Assembly (NCBI GenBank): GCA_035552735.1
Contig: DASZKX010000148.1
Coordinates: 1-23,916, forward strand
Length of the DNA: 23,916 bases
Origin: VAZQ01 sp035552735
Lineage (GTDB): Bacteria; Pseudomonadota; Alphaproteobacteria; Rhizobiales; Xanthobacteraceae
Reading direction: 5' to 3'
Shown here: positions 15,944 to 23,916 of the stretch, piece after piece
How positions within the stretch are numbered: the stretch's first letter is position 1
Layout: every line of letters starts with the position of its first letter
Notes under the pieces: generated by a model
Database searches by the model: none
What the model was told of the DNA's origin: nothing
Seen by the model: only the letters and a program-made list of their open reading frames with translations
Position numbers and translations under genes: made by a program

Positions 15944-16612
15944 ATGACCGCCGCAGCCAGCGCCAGCCGCAAGATCGATGTCCGCCCGGAGTTCTGGGAC
16001 AATATATTTGCCCCCAGCTCCTGCCTGGTGCTCATCAGCACCGTGGACCGGGACGGACGGGTGAACGCCGCGGCGTTCGGGACCTGCACCCGCGTCTGCC
16101 ACGATCCGGTCCACATCGCGTTCACTTGCGGGACCGGCAAAGACACCTATGACAATGTGCTCGCCACCGGCGAATTCGCGGTCAACGTGGTGCCGTTCGA
16201 GCAGGCCATGCTGGATAAGGTCCTGATCTGCGGGCTGCCGTTCCGGGGCGGCGTGAACGAGCTCGACAAAGCCGGCCTCACCGCAATTCCGGGGCAGGCA
16301 CTGCGGCCGCCACGGATCGCCGAATGCCGCAGCCATTTCGAATGCAAGGTAGCCTGGACACAGCAGTGGCTGAACCGCCTCATGGTGTGCGGCAAGGTCG
16401 AGGCGGTGAGCATCGATGACGACTGCATCACCGAGCAGGGCTTCATCCGGTGGGACAAGGTGAAGCCGGCGCACTATTGCGGCATGCGCTACCAGGACCG
16501 TTTCGTGCCCGCCTACGACAAGCCGACGCGCGGGGTTTGGAGCTACGACGGCAGCGATGATGAATTCCGCGCCGGCGACAGCTGGCGGAACTCCTACAAG
16601 AGCACGGATTGA
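15944..16612 (+). CDS. Flavin reductase-like, FMN-binding split-barrel protein
   Basis: 222 residues. The flavin reductase-like fold is indicated by PSSCLVLISTVDRDGRVNAA, AFGTCTRVCHDPVHIAFTCG and GEFAVNVVPFEQAMLD, the usual order for the FMN-binding half of the barrel (about residues 20-110). Such proteins reduce FMN or FAD with NAD(P)H to feed a monooxygenase, or bind flavin for other roles. No flavin-dependent monooxygenase is in the window. It is several cysteines richer than most relatives (positions around CTRVC, CGLPF, CRSHFECK). It sits 30 bases after DoxX and 21 bases before the hydantoinase A gene, so it is part of the operon. Confidence 0.85.
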   Translation: MTAAASASRKIDVRPEFWDNIFAPSSCLVLISTVDRDGRVNAAAFGTCTRVCHDPVHIAFTCGTGKDTYDNVLATGEFAVNVVPFEQAMLDKVLICGLPFRGGVNELDKAGLTAIPGQALRPPRIAECRSHFECKVAWTQQWLNRLMVCGKVEAVSIDDDCITEQGFIRWDKVKPAHYCGMRYQDRFVPAYDKPTRGVWSYDGSDDEFRAGDSWRNSYKSTD

Positions 16613-16633
16613 CGTGACCGGAAGGGAATCGCG

Positions 16634-18682
16634 ATGCCTCATGCCGTGGCCGTCGATATCGGCGGCACTTTCACCGATCTGGTCGCCTACGATCACGACA
16701 GCCGCACCGTGGTCTACACCAAGAGCCCGACCACCTATGGGAATCTGGTCGACGGCGTGCTGGATTGCTTCGTGAAGGCGAAGCTCGATCCGCACGCCGT
16801 GAACTTCGTCAATCACGGCACCACATTGGTGATCAATTCGCTGATCCAGCGTAAGGGCGCCAAGGCGGCGCTGGTTACCACCGCGGGCTTTCGCGACATC
16901 CTGGAGATCGCGCGCGGCAACCGGCCCGATCCGTTCGACCTGCACTACCGCCGCGACGAGCCCCTGATTCCCCGCGAGCTGCGCTTCGAGGTCAAGGAAC
17001 GCATCGGCGCCAAGGGCGAGATCGTGGCTCCGCTCGACCGCGATGCGTTGGCGGCGCTCGCCCACAAGCTTGCCGGGCTCGGCATCGAGGCGATCGCGAT
17101 CTTCTTCATGAATTCCTACGCCAATCCGGCGCACGAGGAAGAGGCCGCGCAAGCGCTACGAGACCTCATGCCGGATACCTACGTCACCTGCTCGACCGAA
17201 TTGACGCGGGAATGGTACGAGTACGAGCGCACCTCGACGGTCGCCGCCAACGCCTATGTAGGGCCGCAGGTGACGAGCTACGTCCGCCGGTTGGAGACCG
17301 ACCTGCAGCACAGGGGGTTCGCCGGCTCGCTGTTCATGATGGGTTCGAACGGCGGCCTGCTCTCGGTCGAGCGCAGCTGCGCCCAGCCGGTGGCGCTGGT
17401 CGAATCAGGACCGATCGGCGGCTGCATCGGGGCCGGCGCCTATGCGGAGGCGCTCGGCTTTCCCAATGTCATCGCCTTCGACATGGGCGGCACCACCGCC
17501 AAATGCGCCTTGGTCGAGAACGGCCGCTTCTCGGTCGACTCGGTCTACTACGCGGGCGGCTACGTGAAGGGCTTCCCGATCAAATCGTCGGTCATCGATA
17601 TCGTGGAGGTCGGGTCCGGCGGCGGCTCGATCGCCTGGCTCGATCCGCAGAACCGCCTGCATGTCGGCCCGCACAGCGCCGGCTCGATGCCGGGCCCAGC
17701 CTGCTACGGCAACGGCGGCACGCAACCGACCGTGACCGACGCCAATCTGCTGCTCGGACGCCTCCACCCCGATCGTTTCCTGGGCGGCGAGCTCAAGCTC
17801 CAGGTCACGGCCGCCGATGCGGCGATCGAGCGGATCGCCCGCCCGCTGGGCTTCCAGGGCCGTAACGGATCAATCCGGATGGCTGACGGCATCCTGTCGC
17901 TCGCCACCGTGATCATGGCCGGCGCCATCAAGCAGATCTCGATCGAGCACGGCCTCGATCCGCGCGAGTTCGTGTTGTTCTGCTATGGGGGCGGCGGACC
18001 TTTGCATGCGAGCGCGCTGGCGCGCGAGCTCTCGATCCCGACCGTGGTGGTGCCGCCCGAGCCCGGCAATTTCTCGGCTGTCGGCATGCTGCTGGCCGAT
18101 GCGCGGCTCGACTCGTCAAAGACCTTCGTGGGCGCGCTCGACCAGAGTTCGGTGACCGCCCTCAAGGCCGTGTTCGCCGAGATGGAGGCGGAGGCGCGTG
18201 CCGCCCTGGTGGCGGACTTCGATGCCCGTGAGGTGCTGTTCGAGCGCCACGCGGAAATGCGCTATGCCGGCCAGCGCCACAACATCAAGGTGCCGATCTC
18301 CGGGCTCGATGATCCGCTCGCCATTCGGCAAGCCTTCGATCGCGACTACAAGCGCCGCTACGGCCATGCGGATTCGAAGGCCGCCGCCGAGCTGCAGGCG
18401 CTGCACCTCTCGGGTTTCACCAGGCTGCGACGGCCCGAGCTCGCGCGGCTGCCGCGTGCCGCGACGGGCTTGCGGGCTGCGCAACGGCGCCCGGTTTATT
18501 TCGGCACCGTCGGCGGAACCTTGGAGGCGCAGATCTACGATCGCACCGCGCTTGCACCAGGGTTTAAGGCGGCCGGGCCGGCCTTGATCGAGGAATACGG
18601 ATCCACCACCCTGGTCTGGCCGAGCGACAGCTTCGAGATCGGGGGGCTCGGCGAAGTCCATATCCATTGCGGGCGGGGCTGA
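16634..18682 (+). CDS. Hydantoinase/oxoprolinase family subunit A
   Basis: A 682-residue ATP-binding subunit of the HyuA/oxoprolinase/acetone carboxylase-beta family. The actin-like ATPase motif DIGGTFTD is at residues 8-15. NHGTTLVINSLIQRKGAK and GFRDILEIARGNRPDPFDLH follow, then ESGPIGGCIGAG, the second phosphate motif with D283 in AFDMGGTTAK, then GSGGGSIAWLD and PGPACYGNGG. GGAAGGGA precedes the ATG. Members use ATP to activate a carbonyl, either to hydrolyse a lactam/hydantoin ring (N-methylhydantoinase, 5-oxoprolinase) or to carboxylate a ketone (acetone or acetophenone carboxylase). Sequence alone does not separate these. The gap to the B subunit gene is four bases. Confidence 0.92.
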   Translation: MPHAVAVDIGGTFTDLVAYDHDSRTVVYTKSPTTYGNLVDGVLDCFVKAKLDPHAVNFVNHGTTLVINSLIQRKGAKAALVTTAGFRDILEIARGNRPDPFDLHYRRDEPLIPRELRFEVKERIGAKGEIVAPLDRDALAALAHKLAGLGIEAIAIFFMNSYANPAHEEEAAQALRDLMPDTYVTCSTELTREWYEYERTSTVAANAYVGPQVTSYVRRLETDLQHRGFAGSLFMMGSNGGLLSVERSCAQPVALVESGPIGGCIGAGAYAEALGFPNVIAFDMGGTTAKCALVENGRFSVDSVYYAGGYVKGFPIKSSVIDIVEVGSGGGSIAWLDPQNRLHVGPHSAGSMPGPACYGNGGTQPTVTDANLLLGRLHPDRFLGGELKLQVTAADAAIERIARPLGFQGRNGSIRMADGILSLATVIMAGAIKQISIEHGLDPREFVLFCYGGGGPLHASALARELSIPTVVVPPEPGNFSAVGMLLADARLDSSKTFVGALDQSSVTALKAVFAEMEAEARAALVADFDAREVLFERHAEMRYAGQRHNIKVPISGLDDPLAIRQAFDRDYKRRYGHADSKAAAELQALHLSGFTRLRRPELARLPRAATGLRAAQRRPVYFGTVGGTLEAQIYDRTALAPGFKAAGPALIEEYGSTTLVWPSDSFEIGGLGEVHIHCGRG

Positions 18683-18686
18683 GCCG

Positions 18687-20429
18687 ATGCAGCAAGAAGC
18701 CTCGACGCAATCAGCCTTGCACCCAGCCAGCGCTGCCGCCGGCATCGATCCGATCACCCTGGAAGTGATCCGTCATCGCCTTGTCTCGATCACCAATCAG
18801 ATCGATACCAATATCAAACGCACCGCGTTCAGCCCCTACATCTACGAGTACAACGATTTTGCGGTCGGGCTCACGGGTGCGCAGGGGCAGTTGGTGGCCC
18901 AGTGCACCGGCGGCATGCCGCCGTTCGTGGCCGATTCGGTCGGGATGGCGGTGCGCGACGGGCTTGCGATCTACGGCCGCGAGCGACTCCATCACGGCGA
19001 CGTGGTGGTGTGCAATCACGCCGCCGTGCAGGGCCAGCATCTCAACAATACGGTGATGTACACGCCGATCTATGCGGGCGAGCGCCGGCAAAGCCTGATC
19101 GGATTCTTCGCCATCAACGTGCACTGGATCGAGATCGGCGGAATCCAGACGGGGTCGACCGACATTTTCATGGAAGGTCTGCAGCTGCGCTCGATCAAGC
19201 TGTGGTCGAAGGGCGAGCCGATCGAGGAAGTTTATCGCATCATCGAGAACAATACCCGCATGCCGCTCGAGCTCATGGGCGACATCGCGGCGCAGCTCGC
19301 CGGGTGTCTGCTCGGGCGCGATCTCACGGCCGAGCTCGCGGACAAATACGGCATCGCGACCTTCGGCCGCGCGGTCGAGCTCATCCTCGACCAATCGGAG
19401 GCGGCGGCCCGCGCCTTCATCGCCGCCATGCCGGACGGCGTCTATGCGACCGAGACCTATCTCGACAACGACCGCTCCGGCGACACGCCGGTCCCGATCA
19501 AGGTGAAGGTGATCGTCAAGGGCGACGAGCTGACGATCGATTATTCCGACCTCGCCGGCCAGGCGAAAGGGCCGATCAATTCCGGCTATTTCGGCGGCGG
19601 CCAGACCACCGCCCGGGTGGCGTTCAAGTATCTCATGGGCGCGGCCGAGATGGCCAATGAAGGAACCTTCCGCTCGATCAAGCTGATCCTGCCGCCCGGC
19701 AAGCTGTTGAGCGCCGACCCGAGTGCGCCGATGTTCATGTATCCGACGCCGTTTCCCACCGTGATCGACGCCATCATCAAGGCGCTGGAGAACGCGCTGC
19801 CGGCGCGCGTGCCGGGCGGCCACTTCGGCACCCATTCGGGGGTGCGGTTTTTTGGCCGCCGCCCGAACGGAGCGTTCTTCGACAGCCATGACAGCGGCCA
19901 CGGCGGCTGGGGCGCCTGTGCGACCCATGACGGCGCCGGCCCGTTCCGCACCATGGCGCACGGCGACACCAGGATCATCCCGCTGGAGTTGCAGGAAGCC
20001 ATCCTTCCGTTCCGCATCGAGGAATTCGCGCTGCGCCAGGACTCGGCGGGTGCGGGCACGTTTCGCGGCGGCCTGGGATTCCGCAAGACCTACCGGATGC
20101 TGGCGCCCTGCAATCTGGGAACCAATCTGGATCGCACCCTCTGCCCGCCGTGGGGCGTGCAGGGCGGCGGCGCTGCGCAGCCCGGCCGTTTCACCATCCG
20201 CAAGGCTGGGTCGGAACAGCCCATGAGCATCGACAAGGAGAATGCCTATACGCTGGCAGCCGGCGACCTGGTTTGCGTGGAGACCGGCGGTGGCGGCGGG
20301 TATGGACCGCCATCCGGGCGGCCCCGTCAGCTGATCGAGCGCGATGTGGCGGCCGGTTACGTCTCGGCGGCGTCAGCCGAACGCGATTACGGCGTCACGA
20401 TCGGGGGCGACGGAAACGCGCATCGGTAG
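18687..20429 (+). CDS. Hydantoinase/oxoprolinase family subunit B
   Basis: A 580-residue partner of the A subunit. Typical features: GIDPITLEVIRHRLVSI at about residues 13-30, RTAFSPYIYEYNDFAVGLTG, the GGMPPFVADSVGMAV segment, a central HWIEIGG motif, GYFGGGQTTARV, GGHFGTHSGVRF, and a glycine-rich end (ETGGGGGYGPPSGRP) followed by RDVAAGYVS. It is full length for the family. With subunit A it would form a cytoplasmic ATP-dependent ring-opening hydrolase or carboxylase. No third, small gamma subunit of the acetone carboxylase type lies next to it, which leans toward the hydantoinase/oxoprolinase side. Confidence 0.92.
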   Translation: MQQEASTQSALHPASAAAGIDPITLEVIRHRLVSITNQIDTNIKRTAFSPYIYEYNDFAVGLTGAQGQLVAQCTGGMPPFVADSVGMAVRDGLAIYGRERLHHGDVVVCNHAAVQGQHLNNTVMYTPIYAGERRQSLIGFFAINVHWIEIGGIQTGSTDIFMEGLQLRSIKLWSKGEPIEEVYRIIENNTRMPLELMGDIAAQLAGCLLGRDLTAELADKYGIATFGRAVELILDQSEAAARAFIAAMPDGVYATETYLDNDRSGDTPVPIKVKVIVKGDELTIDYSDLAGQAKGPINSGYFGGGQTTARVAFKYLMGAAEMANEGTFRSIKLILPPGKLLSADPSAPMFMYPTPFPTVIDAIIKALENALPARVPGGHFGTHSGVRFFGRRPNGAFFDSHDSGHGGWGACATHDGAGPFRTMAHGDTRIIPLELQEAILPFRIEEFALRQDSAGAGTFRGGLGFRKTYRMLAPCNLGTNLDRTLCPPWGVQGGGAAQPGRFTIRKAGSEQPMSIDKENAYTLAAGDLVCVETGGGGGYGPPSGRPRQLIERDVAAGYVSAASAERDYGVTIGGDGNAHR

Positions 20430-20434
20430 GGGCC

Positions 20435-20457
20435 CGGGTGTCGCCACGGGTGTCGCC
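20435..20457. repeat. Short direct repeat
   Basis: CGGGTGTCGCC occurs twice, one base apart, just after the hydantoinase B stop. No function is apparent. Confidence 0.6.
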
Positions 20458-20548
20458 TATGCGGCCCGAGCCCACTTGGATTACACTGCTTGATCCATTT
20501 CTCGTTGCCGGGCCGGCCTGAGCTCGGCGGCGAACCGCGGGAGCTGTA

Positions 20549-21637
20549 ATGAATCCGAACCTTCGATTGTTGCCGCCCGCCATTGTGGTGGCGGTCGCGA
20601 TGTTGGTCGGCGGTTGCGCTACGGCGGACGCCGAGGAGATGAATCCGGCGCTCAAGGAGCTGGCGGCAGCAGCCGGCCGGGAGGGCGGCATCACGCTGGG
20701 CTGGGGGCAATCGGCGCTCGGCGGCACCCAGGGCGCGGCACGATTCCAAGCCGCGATGAACAAAGCTTTCGGCACCAACATTCGGATCACCTTCCTGCCC
20801 GGACCCGACATGGCGCGGGTCGTCAATCAAGTGGCGACCGAGTTTTCCGCCGGACAGAGGTCTCACGTGGACCTCGTGCTGGGCGCCGCCCCCCAGATCG
20901 CCCCGGTGGTGAAGGTGGACCTTTTCGAGCCGGTCGATTGGACCCGTTACCTTCCGGGCCGGATTACGGCCGAGATGACCGAGCTCGACGGCAAGGTCAT
21001 CAGGATCGCAACCGGCCTCTCGGGGGTCACCTACAATTCGCAACTCGCCCCCATGCAGCCGCGGGTGCTCGATGATTTCCTCAGGCCCGAATGGAAGGGC
21101 AAAATCGCCTCCACACCCTACGCGGCGGGCCTCGATGTGCTGCTCGCCGACGACGTTTGGGGCAAGCAAAAGACGGTGTCCTATGTGCGGGCACTGACCA
21201 AGCAGATTGCCGGCATGACGCGTTGCGGCGAGACCGAGCGGATCGCAACCGGGGAGTATCTGGCGCTGGTGATGGACTGCACCGGGCAGGATGCGCTGCT
21301 GTGGCAGGAGAAGGGCGCCCCGGTGGCGCAGCTGATGCCGCTCGATGCCGCCCAGCAGCGCTACTATTACTTCGCGGTGCCCAAAAACGCCCAACATCCG
21401 AATGCCGCCAAGCTGTTCGCGGTCTTTCTGTTGACTCCGGAAGGACAGGCATTGGTCTACGACACCTGGAAAATCGATTTGCATTTCATGCCGGGCTCGA
21501 AGATGGGCGCCATGATCGCCGACTATCAAAGGCGCGACGTCAAATTCAAGGAAGTCACGACGCAATGGTGGAGCGAGCATCCGGAAATCGATGCCAGCCG
21601 AAGCGAGCTGATCAAGATTCTCACCACCAAGGAATGA
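20549..21637 (+). CDS. ABC transporter substrate-binding lipoprotein (Fe(III)/thiamine-type fold)
   Basis: 362 residues. The signal ends in a lipobox, MLVGGC with C23 as lipidation site, so the mature protein is a lipoprotein. The rest resembles family 1 extracellular binding proteins of the FbpA/FutA/ThiB type: EGGITLGWGQSALGG, FLPGPDMARVVNQV, VDLVLGAAPQ, GVTYNSQL, LDDFLRPEWKGKIAST, and HPNAAKLFAVFLLTPEGQAL near the end. Many such proteins bind organic anions or phosphonates rather than iron, and the location next to catabolic genes suggests an organic substrate. The usual pair of iron-binding tyrosines is not obvious apart from YYYFAVP. GGGAG precedes the ATG. Confidence 0.87.
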   Translation: MNPNLRLLPPAIVVAVAMLVGGCATADAEEMNPALKELAAAAGREGGITLGWGQSALGGTQGAARFQAAMNKAFGTNIRITFLPGPDMARVVNQVATEFSAGQRSHVDLVLGAAPQIAPVVKVDLFEPVDWTRYLPGRITAEMTELDGKVIRIATGLSGVTYNSQLAPMQPRVLDDFLRPEWKGKIASTPYAAGLDVLLADDVWGKQKTVSYVRALTKQIAGMTRCGETERIATGEYLALVMDCTGQDALLWQEKGAPVAQLMPLDAAQQRYYYFAVPKNAQHPNAAKLFAVFLLTPEGQALVYDTWKIDLHFMPGSKMGAMIADYQRRDVKFKEVTTQWWSEHPEIDASRSELIKILTTKE

Positions 21638-21652
21638 GCCGACTTGCTATGA

Positions 21653-21672
21653 GTCCCTGCCTTGGCAGGGAC
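21653..21672. repeat. Hairpin resembling the end of the 86-bp repeat
   Basis: GTCCCTGCC and GGCAGGGAC form a perfect 9-bp stem around two bases, in the gap between binding protein and permease genes. The stem shares GTCCCTGC/GCAGGGAC with the first hairpin of the 86-bp repeats at 14281 and 15385, so it may be a degraded third copy. In an operon it could trim expression between the two genes. Confidence 0.6.
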
Positions 21673-21707
21673 AGCCTCATGGCGAGGCGTTCGAACACTG
21701 GAACGTC

Positions 21708-23441
21708 ATGGCGGCCCTAGCCAATCCACACCGCTACAACTTCGGCGATGCCATGCCGGCCGTCATGCTGCTGGTGGTCATCGGCACGAGCGTGGTGGTG
21801 CTGTGCCTGTTGACGGTGGTTCTCTGGTTGAGCCTGACCAACGGCAGCCCCGGCGATCTCGATCTCACCTACACGGCGCAAAACTTCATCGAGGTGTTCT
21901 CGGATCCGCGCACCTTCACGGTCCTCATCGACACGGTCGACTTCTCCCTCATCTCCCTCATGGTGGCGCTCGCCTTCGGCATTCCGGCGGCTTGGCTCGC
22001 GGAGCGGACCGACTTTCCGGCGAAGACGCTGCTGTTCACCCTCATGGCGGTGGGCCTGCTCATTCCGGGTTTCGCGGCCGCGATGGGATGGCTGTTCCTG
22101 CTGCATCCGCGGATCGGCCTCCTCAATCAACTCCTGATGAGCAGCTTTCATCTCGCCGGTCCGCCGCTCAACATCAGCACGATCGCCGGCATGGGCTGGG
22201 TGCAGGGATTGAACCTGGCGCCGCTCGCCTTCATCATGACGGCGGCGGTGTTCCGCTCCATGGATCCGACCCTGGAGGAAGCCGCCCAGATGCATGGCGC
22301 CGGCACCCTCATGGTCCTGCGCCGGATCACCGTGCGGCTCGCTTGGCCCGGCATCATGGCGGCCGCCATCTACATCTTCATGACCGCCTTCGCTGCCTTC
22401 GACGTTCCGGCCATCATCGGCTGGGGCAATCGCATCTTCACTTTCACCACCTATCTGTACCTGCTGCTCAACCCGCAGGATTCGCTTCCGCGCTATGGGT
22501 TAGGGGCGGCACTGAGCACGGTCGCCATGGGGATCGCGGCGCTGATGAGCTGGTGGTACGGCGCCATGCAGCGCCGCTCGCGTCGCTTTGCCGTGGTCAC
22601 CGGACGGGCCTATCGGCCGAAGATCGTCCGGCTCGGACGCCGCCGCCTGGCGGCATGGGGCTTCGTCGGCGTCTACTTCGTGCTGGGAAAAGTGCTGCCG
22701 ATCGCGCTGCTGGGCTGGAGCTCGCTGCTGCCGTTCTTTCAGCTTCCGTCCGCGCGCGCCTTCGCGACCGTCTCGCTCGCCCACTATTTTTCATTGCCCT
22801 GGGAGCTGGTGCTCACCGGGCTGTGGAACACGTCCATTCTGGCAATCCTGACCCCGTCGCTGACGCTGGTGCTGAGCCTGGCGTTTTCCTGGATCGTGCT
22901 GCGCTCGAAATATCCCGGCCGCGGCGGCTTCGATTTCATCGCCTTCCTGCCGCACGCGGTCCCGTCGATTGTTTTCGGCGTCGGCGCCCTGCTGCTGACC
23001 CTGTTCGTGATCCAGCGGACGCTGCCGATCTACGGCACGGTCTGGATCCTGCTCATTGTGTTCACCATTGCGCGGCTGAGCTACGGAACCCGCATGACCA
23101 ACAGCGGCCTGATCCAGATCCACCCCGAGCTCGAAGAGTCGGCGCTCATGAGCGGGGCGACCGCATGGGGCGCGTTTGCTCGGATATCGGTGCCGTTGCT
23201 CGCCCCGACGCTGCTCTACGCCTGGCTGTGGATCGCGCTCCTGATCTTTCGGGAGCTGACATTGGCCGTCATCCTGTCGACCGCCGACAACCTCACCTTT
23301 CCGGTGGTGGTGTGGAGTCTCTGGCTCGGCGGCGGGCTCGGCCAAGCCTCTGCGCTCGCGGTGGTGATGCTGCTAATGATGACGCCGATGATCGTGATCT
23401 ATTGGTTGTTCGCGCGTCGGCAGGGTTTGCTGGCGACCTGA
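21708..23441 (+). CDS. ABC transporter permease, fused double-domain type
   Basis: 577 residues with about twelve hydrophobic segments in two homologous halves, as in FbpB/SfuB/ThiP. Each half carries an EAA loop for ATPase contact: around E190 (EEAAQMHGAGTLMVLRRITV) and around E476 (EESALMSGATAWGAFARISV). The halves are joined by a basic cytoplasmic stretch (QRRSRRFAVVTGRAYRPKIVRLGRRR, about residues 289-315). It works with the binding lipoprotein encoded just upstream. No ATPase gene follows; the next gene is on the other strand only seven bases away, so the ATPase must be encoded elsewhere or shared. The ribosome binding site before ATG 21708 is weak. Confidence 0.9.
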   Translation: MAALANPHRYNFGDAMPAVMLLVVIGTSVVVLCLLTVVLWLSLTNGSPGDLDLTYTAQNFIEVFSDPRTFTVLIDTVDFSLISLMVALAFGIPAAWLAERTDFPAKTLLFTLMAVGLLIPGFAAAMGWLFLLHPRIGLLNQLLMSSFHLAGPPLNISTIAGMGWVQGLNLAPLAFIMTAAVFRSMDPTLEEAAQMHGAGTLMVLRRITVRLAWPGIMAAAIYIFMTAFAAFDVPAIIGWGNRIFTFTTYLYLLLNPQDSLPRYGLGAALSTVAMGIAALMSWWYGAMQRRSRRFAVVTGRAYRPKIVRLGRRRLAAWGFVGVYFVLGKVLPIALLGWSSLLPFFQLPSARAFATVSLAHYFSLPWELVLTGLWNTSILAILTPSLTLVLSLAFSWIVLRSKYPGRGGFDFIAFLPHAVPSIVFGVGALLLTLFVIQRTLPIYGTVWILLIVFTIARLSYGTRMTNSGLIQIHPELEESALMSGATAWGAFARISVPLLAPTLLYAWLWIALLIFRELTLAVILSTADNLTFPVVVWSLWLGGGLGQASALAVVMLLMMTPMIVIYWLFARRQGLLAT

Positions 23442-23448
23442 GCGGCAA

Positions 23449-23913
23449 TCAATGGTGGCGGTGTCGCCAATCCCAGGGCGGCATGAAGCCCCCGGCCCAG
23501 ATGCCGCGCTTGGCCGTGTGCGCATCGGCCTCCTCCGACAGATAAGCGGGGGAATAATAGGCCAACGCCCAACCCTGCTGCACCATCCAGGCGTTCAGGT
23601 CGGATCCATCCGGCAGGGCGCAGACCGCGAGCACACGCCGGTAACGATCGAGGCCAGACGAGTCGCACGTGAGCAGCCGCCCGGCGAGGTGGTCGAGCAG
23701 CTCGCGGGCGGCGGCGCGTCCGCACGGCCACTTTTTGTTGGCGGCGTCGGTGCAGGTCTGGTCGATTTCGGGGGCATCGATGCCCTGCAGGCGGATACGG
23801 GAGCGACCGATATCGACGGTGTCGCCATCGATCACCCAGGCCTTGCCGACGATGTTCCCATGAACCTCAGCCGGGAATCGATGGCTGGCGCGCTGGAAGC
23901 CATTGACGGCCAC
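23449..23913 (-). CDS. Thermonuclease (SNase) family protein, probably 5'-partial
   Basis: At least 154 residues. Staphylococcal nuclease-fold motifs are clear: VIDGDTVDIGRSRIRLQGID (D29, D31, R41, D46) with the catalytic glutamate E49 in APE, and a second catalytic arginine R93 in DRYRRVLAVC. The region around LNAWMVQQGWALAYY and the final AKRGIWAGGF are typical of the family. In the nuclease these residues bind calcium and cut the phosphodiester bond. The frame begins at a GTG three bases from the window edge and no signal peptide is seen, although relatives are usually exported, so the true start probably lies outside the window. It converges on the permease gene with seven bases between stops and is unlikely to belong to the catabolic cluster. 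Confidence 0.88.
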   Translation of the reverse strand: MAVNGFQRASHRFPAEVHGNIVGKAWVIDGDTVDIGRSRIRLQGIDAPEIDQTCTDAANKKWPCGRAAARELLDHLAGRLLTCDSSGLDRYRRVLAVCALPDGSDLNAWMVQQGWALAYYSPAYLSEEADAHTAKRGIWAGGFMPPWDWRHRHH

Positions 23914-23916
23914 CGC

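Noticed and set aside
15446..17152. 568-residue minus-strand frame spanning DoxX, flavin reductase and HyuA
   Set aside because: It crosses three genes with good motifs on the other strand and has no recognisable domain.
16634..20429. Acetone or acetophenone carboxylase
   Set aside because: Possible for the family, but no small gamma subunit or further carboxylase subunits lie alongside, so the hydantoinase/oxoprolinase label is safer.
21662..23545. 627-residue plus-strand frame overlapping the permease
   Set aside because: It is the out-of-frame shadow of the permease; the translation lacks hydrophobic segments.

Overview
The window is high-GC DNA with codon use and dispersed intergenic repeats typical of alphaproteobacteria. 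A Bradyrhizobium-like or related Hyphomicrobiales soil organism is the best guess, inferred from repeat style and gene families rather than a marker gene. Almost all of it is accessory oxidative catabolism.

Left block (1-7000). After a gene that starts at the left edge and leaves the window come a secreted protein of unknown function, a convergent dihaem cytochrome c (minus strand), and, divergent from the cytochrome, a periplasmic PQQ-dependent dehydrogenase. The dehydrogenase carries the extra active-site aspartate associated with lanthanide use. A remnant of an aldo/keto reductase and a fused ADP-forming acyl-CoA synthetase follow.

Middle block (7001-10045). A two-gene, Tat-exported molybdenum hydroxylase of the isoquinoline 1-oxidoreductase (IorA/IorB) type is followed by hairpins and a large palindromic repeat.

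Right block (10339-23441). Nine same-strand genes form what looks like one catabolic cluster: an IclR regulator, the large and small subunits of an enzyme closely resembling pyrogallol-phloroglucinol transhydroxylase (a bis-MGD molybdenum enzyme), a DoxX membrane protein, a flavin-reductase-like protein, hydantoinase/oxoprolinase A and B subunits, and a periplasmic binding lipoprotein with a fused double permease of the Fe(III)/thiamine ABC type. No ABC ATPase is visible. A thermonuclease-family gene on the minus strand closes the window.

The most interesting part is the transhydroxylase pair. The large subunit has an extra N-terminal domain of about 138 residues that looks SCP2-like. The small subunit has lost exactly the four cysteines that would hold one iron-sulfur cluster while keeping the eight for the other two. 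Its gene lies between two inverted copies of an 86-bp dispersed repeat. Together with a CoA ligase, a molybdenum hydroxylase and an ATP-dependent amidohydrolase-type enzyme, this suggests breakdown of a hydroxylated aromatic or N-heteroaromatic compound by a route I do not recognise. The substrate cannot be read from sequence.
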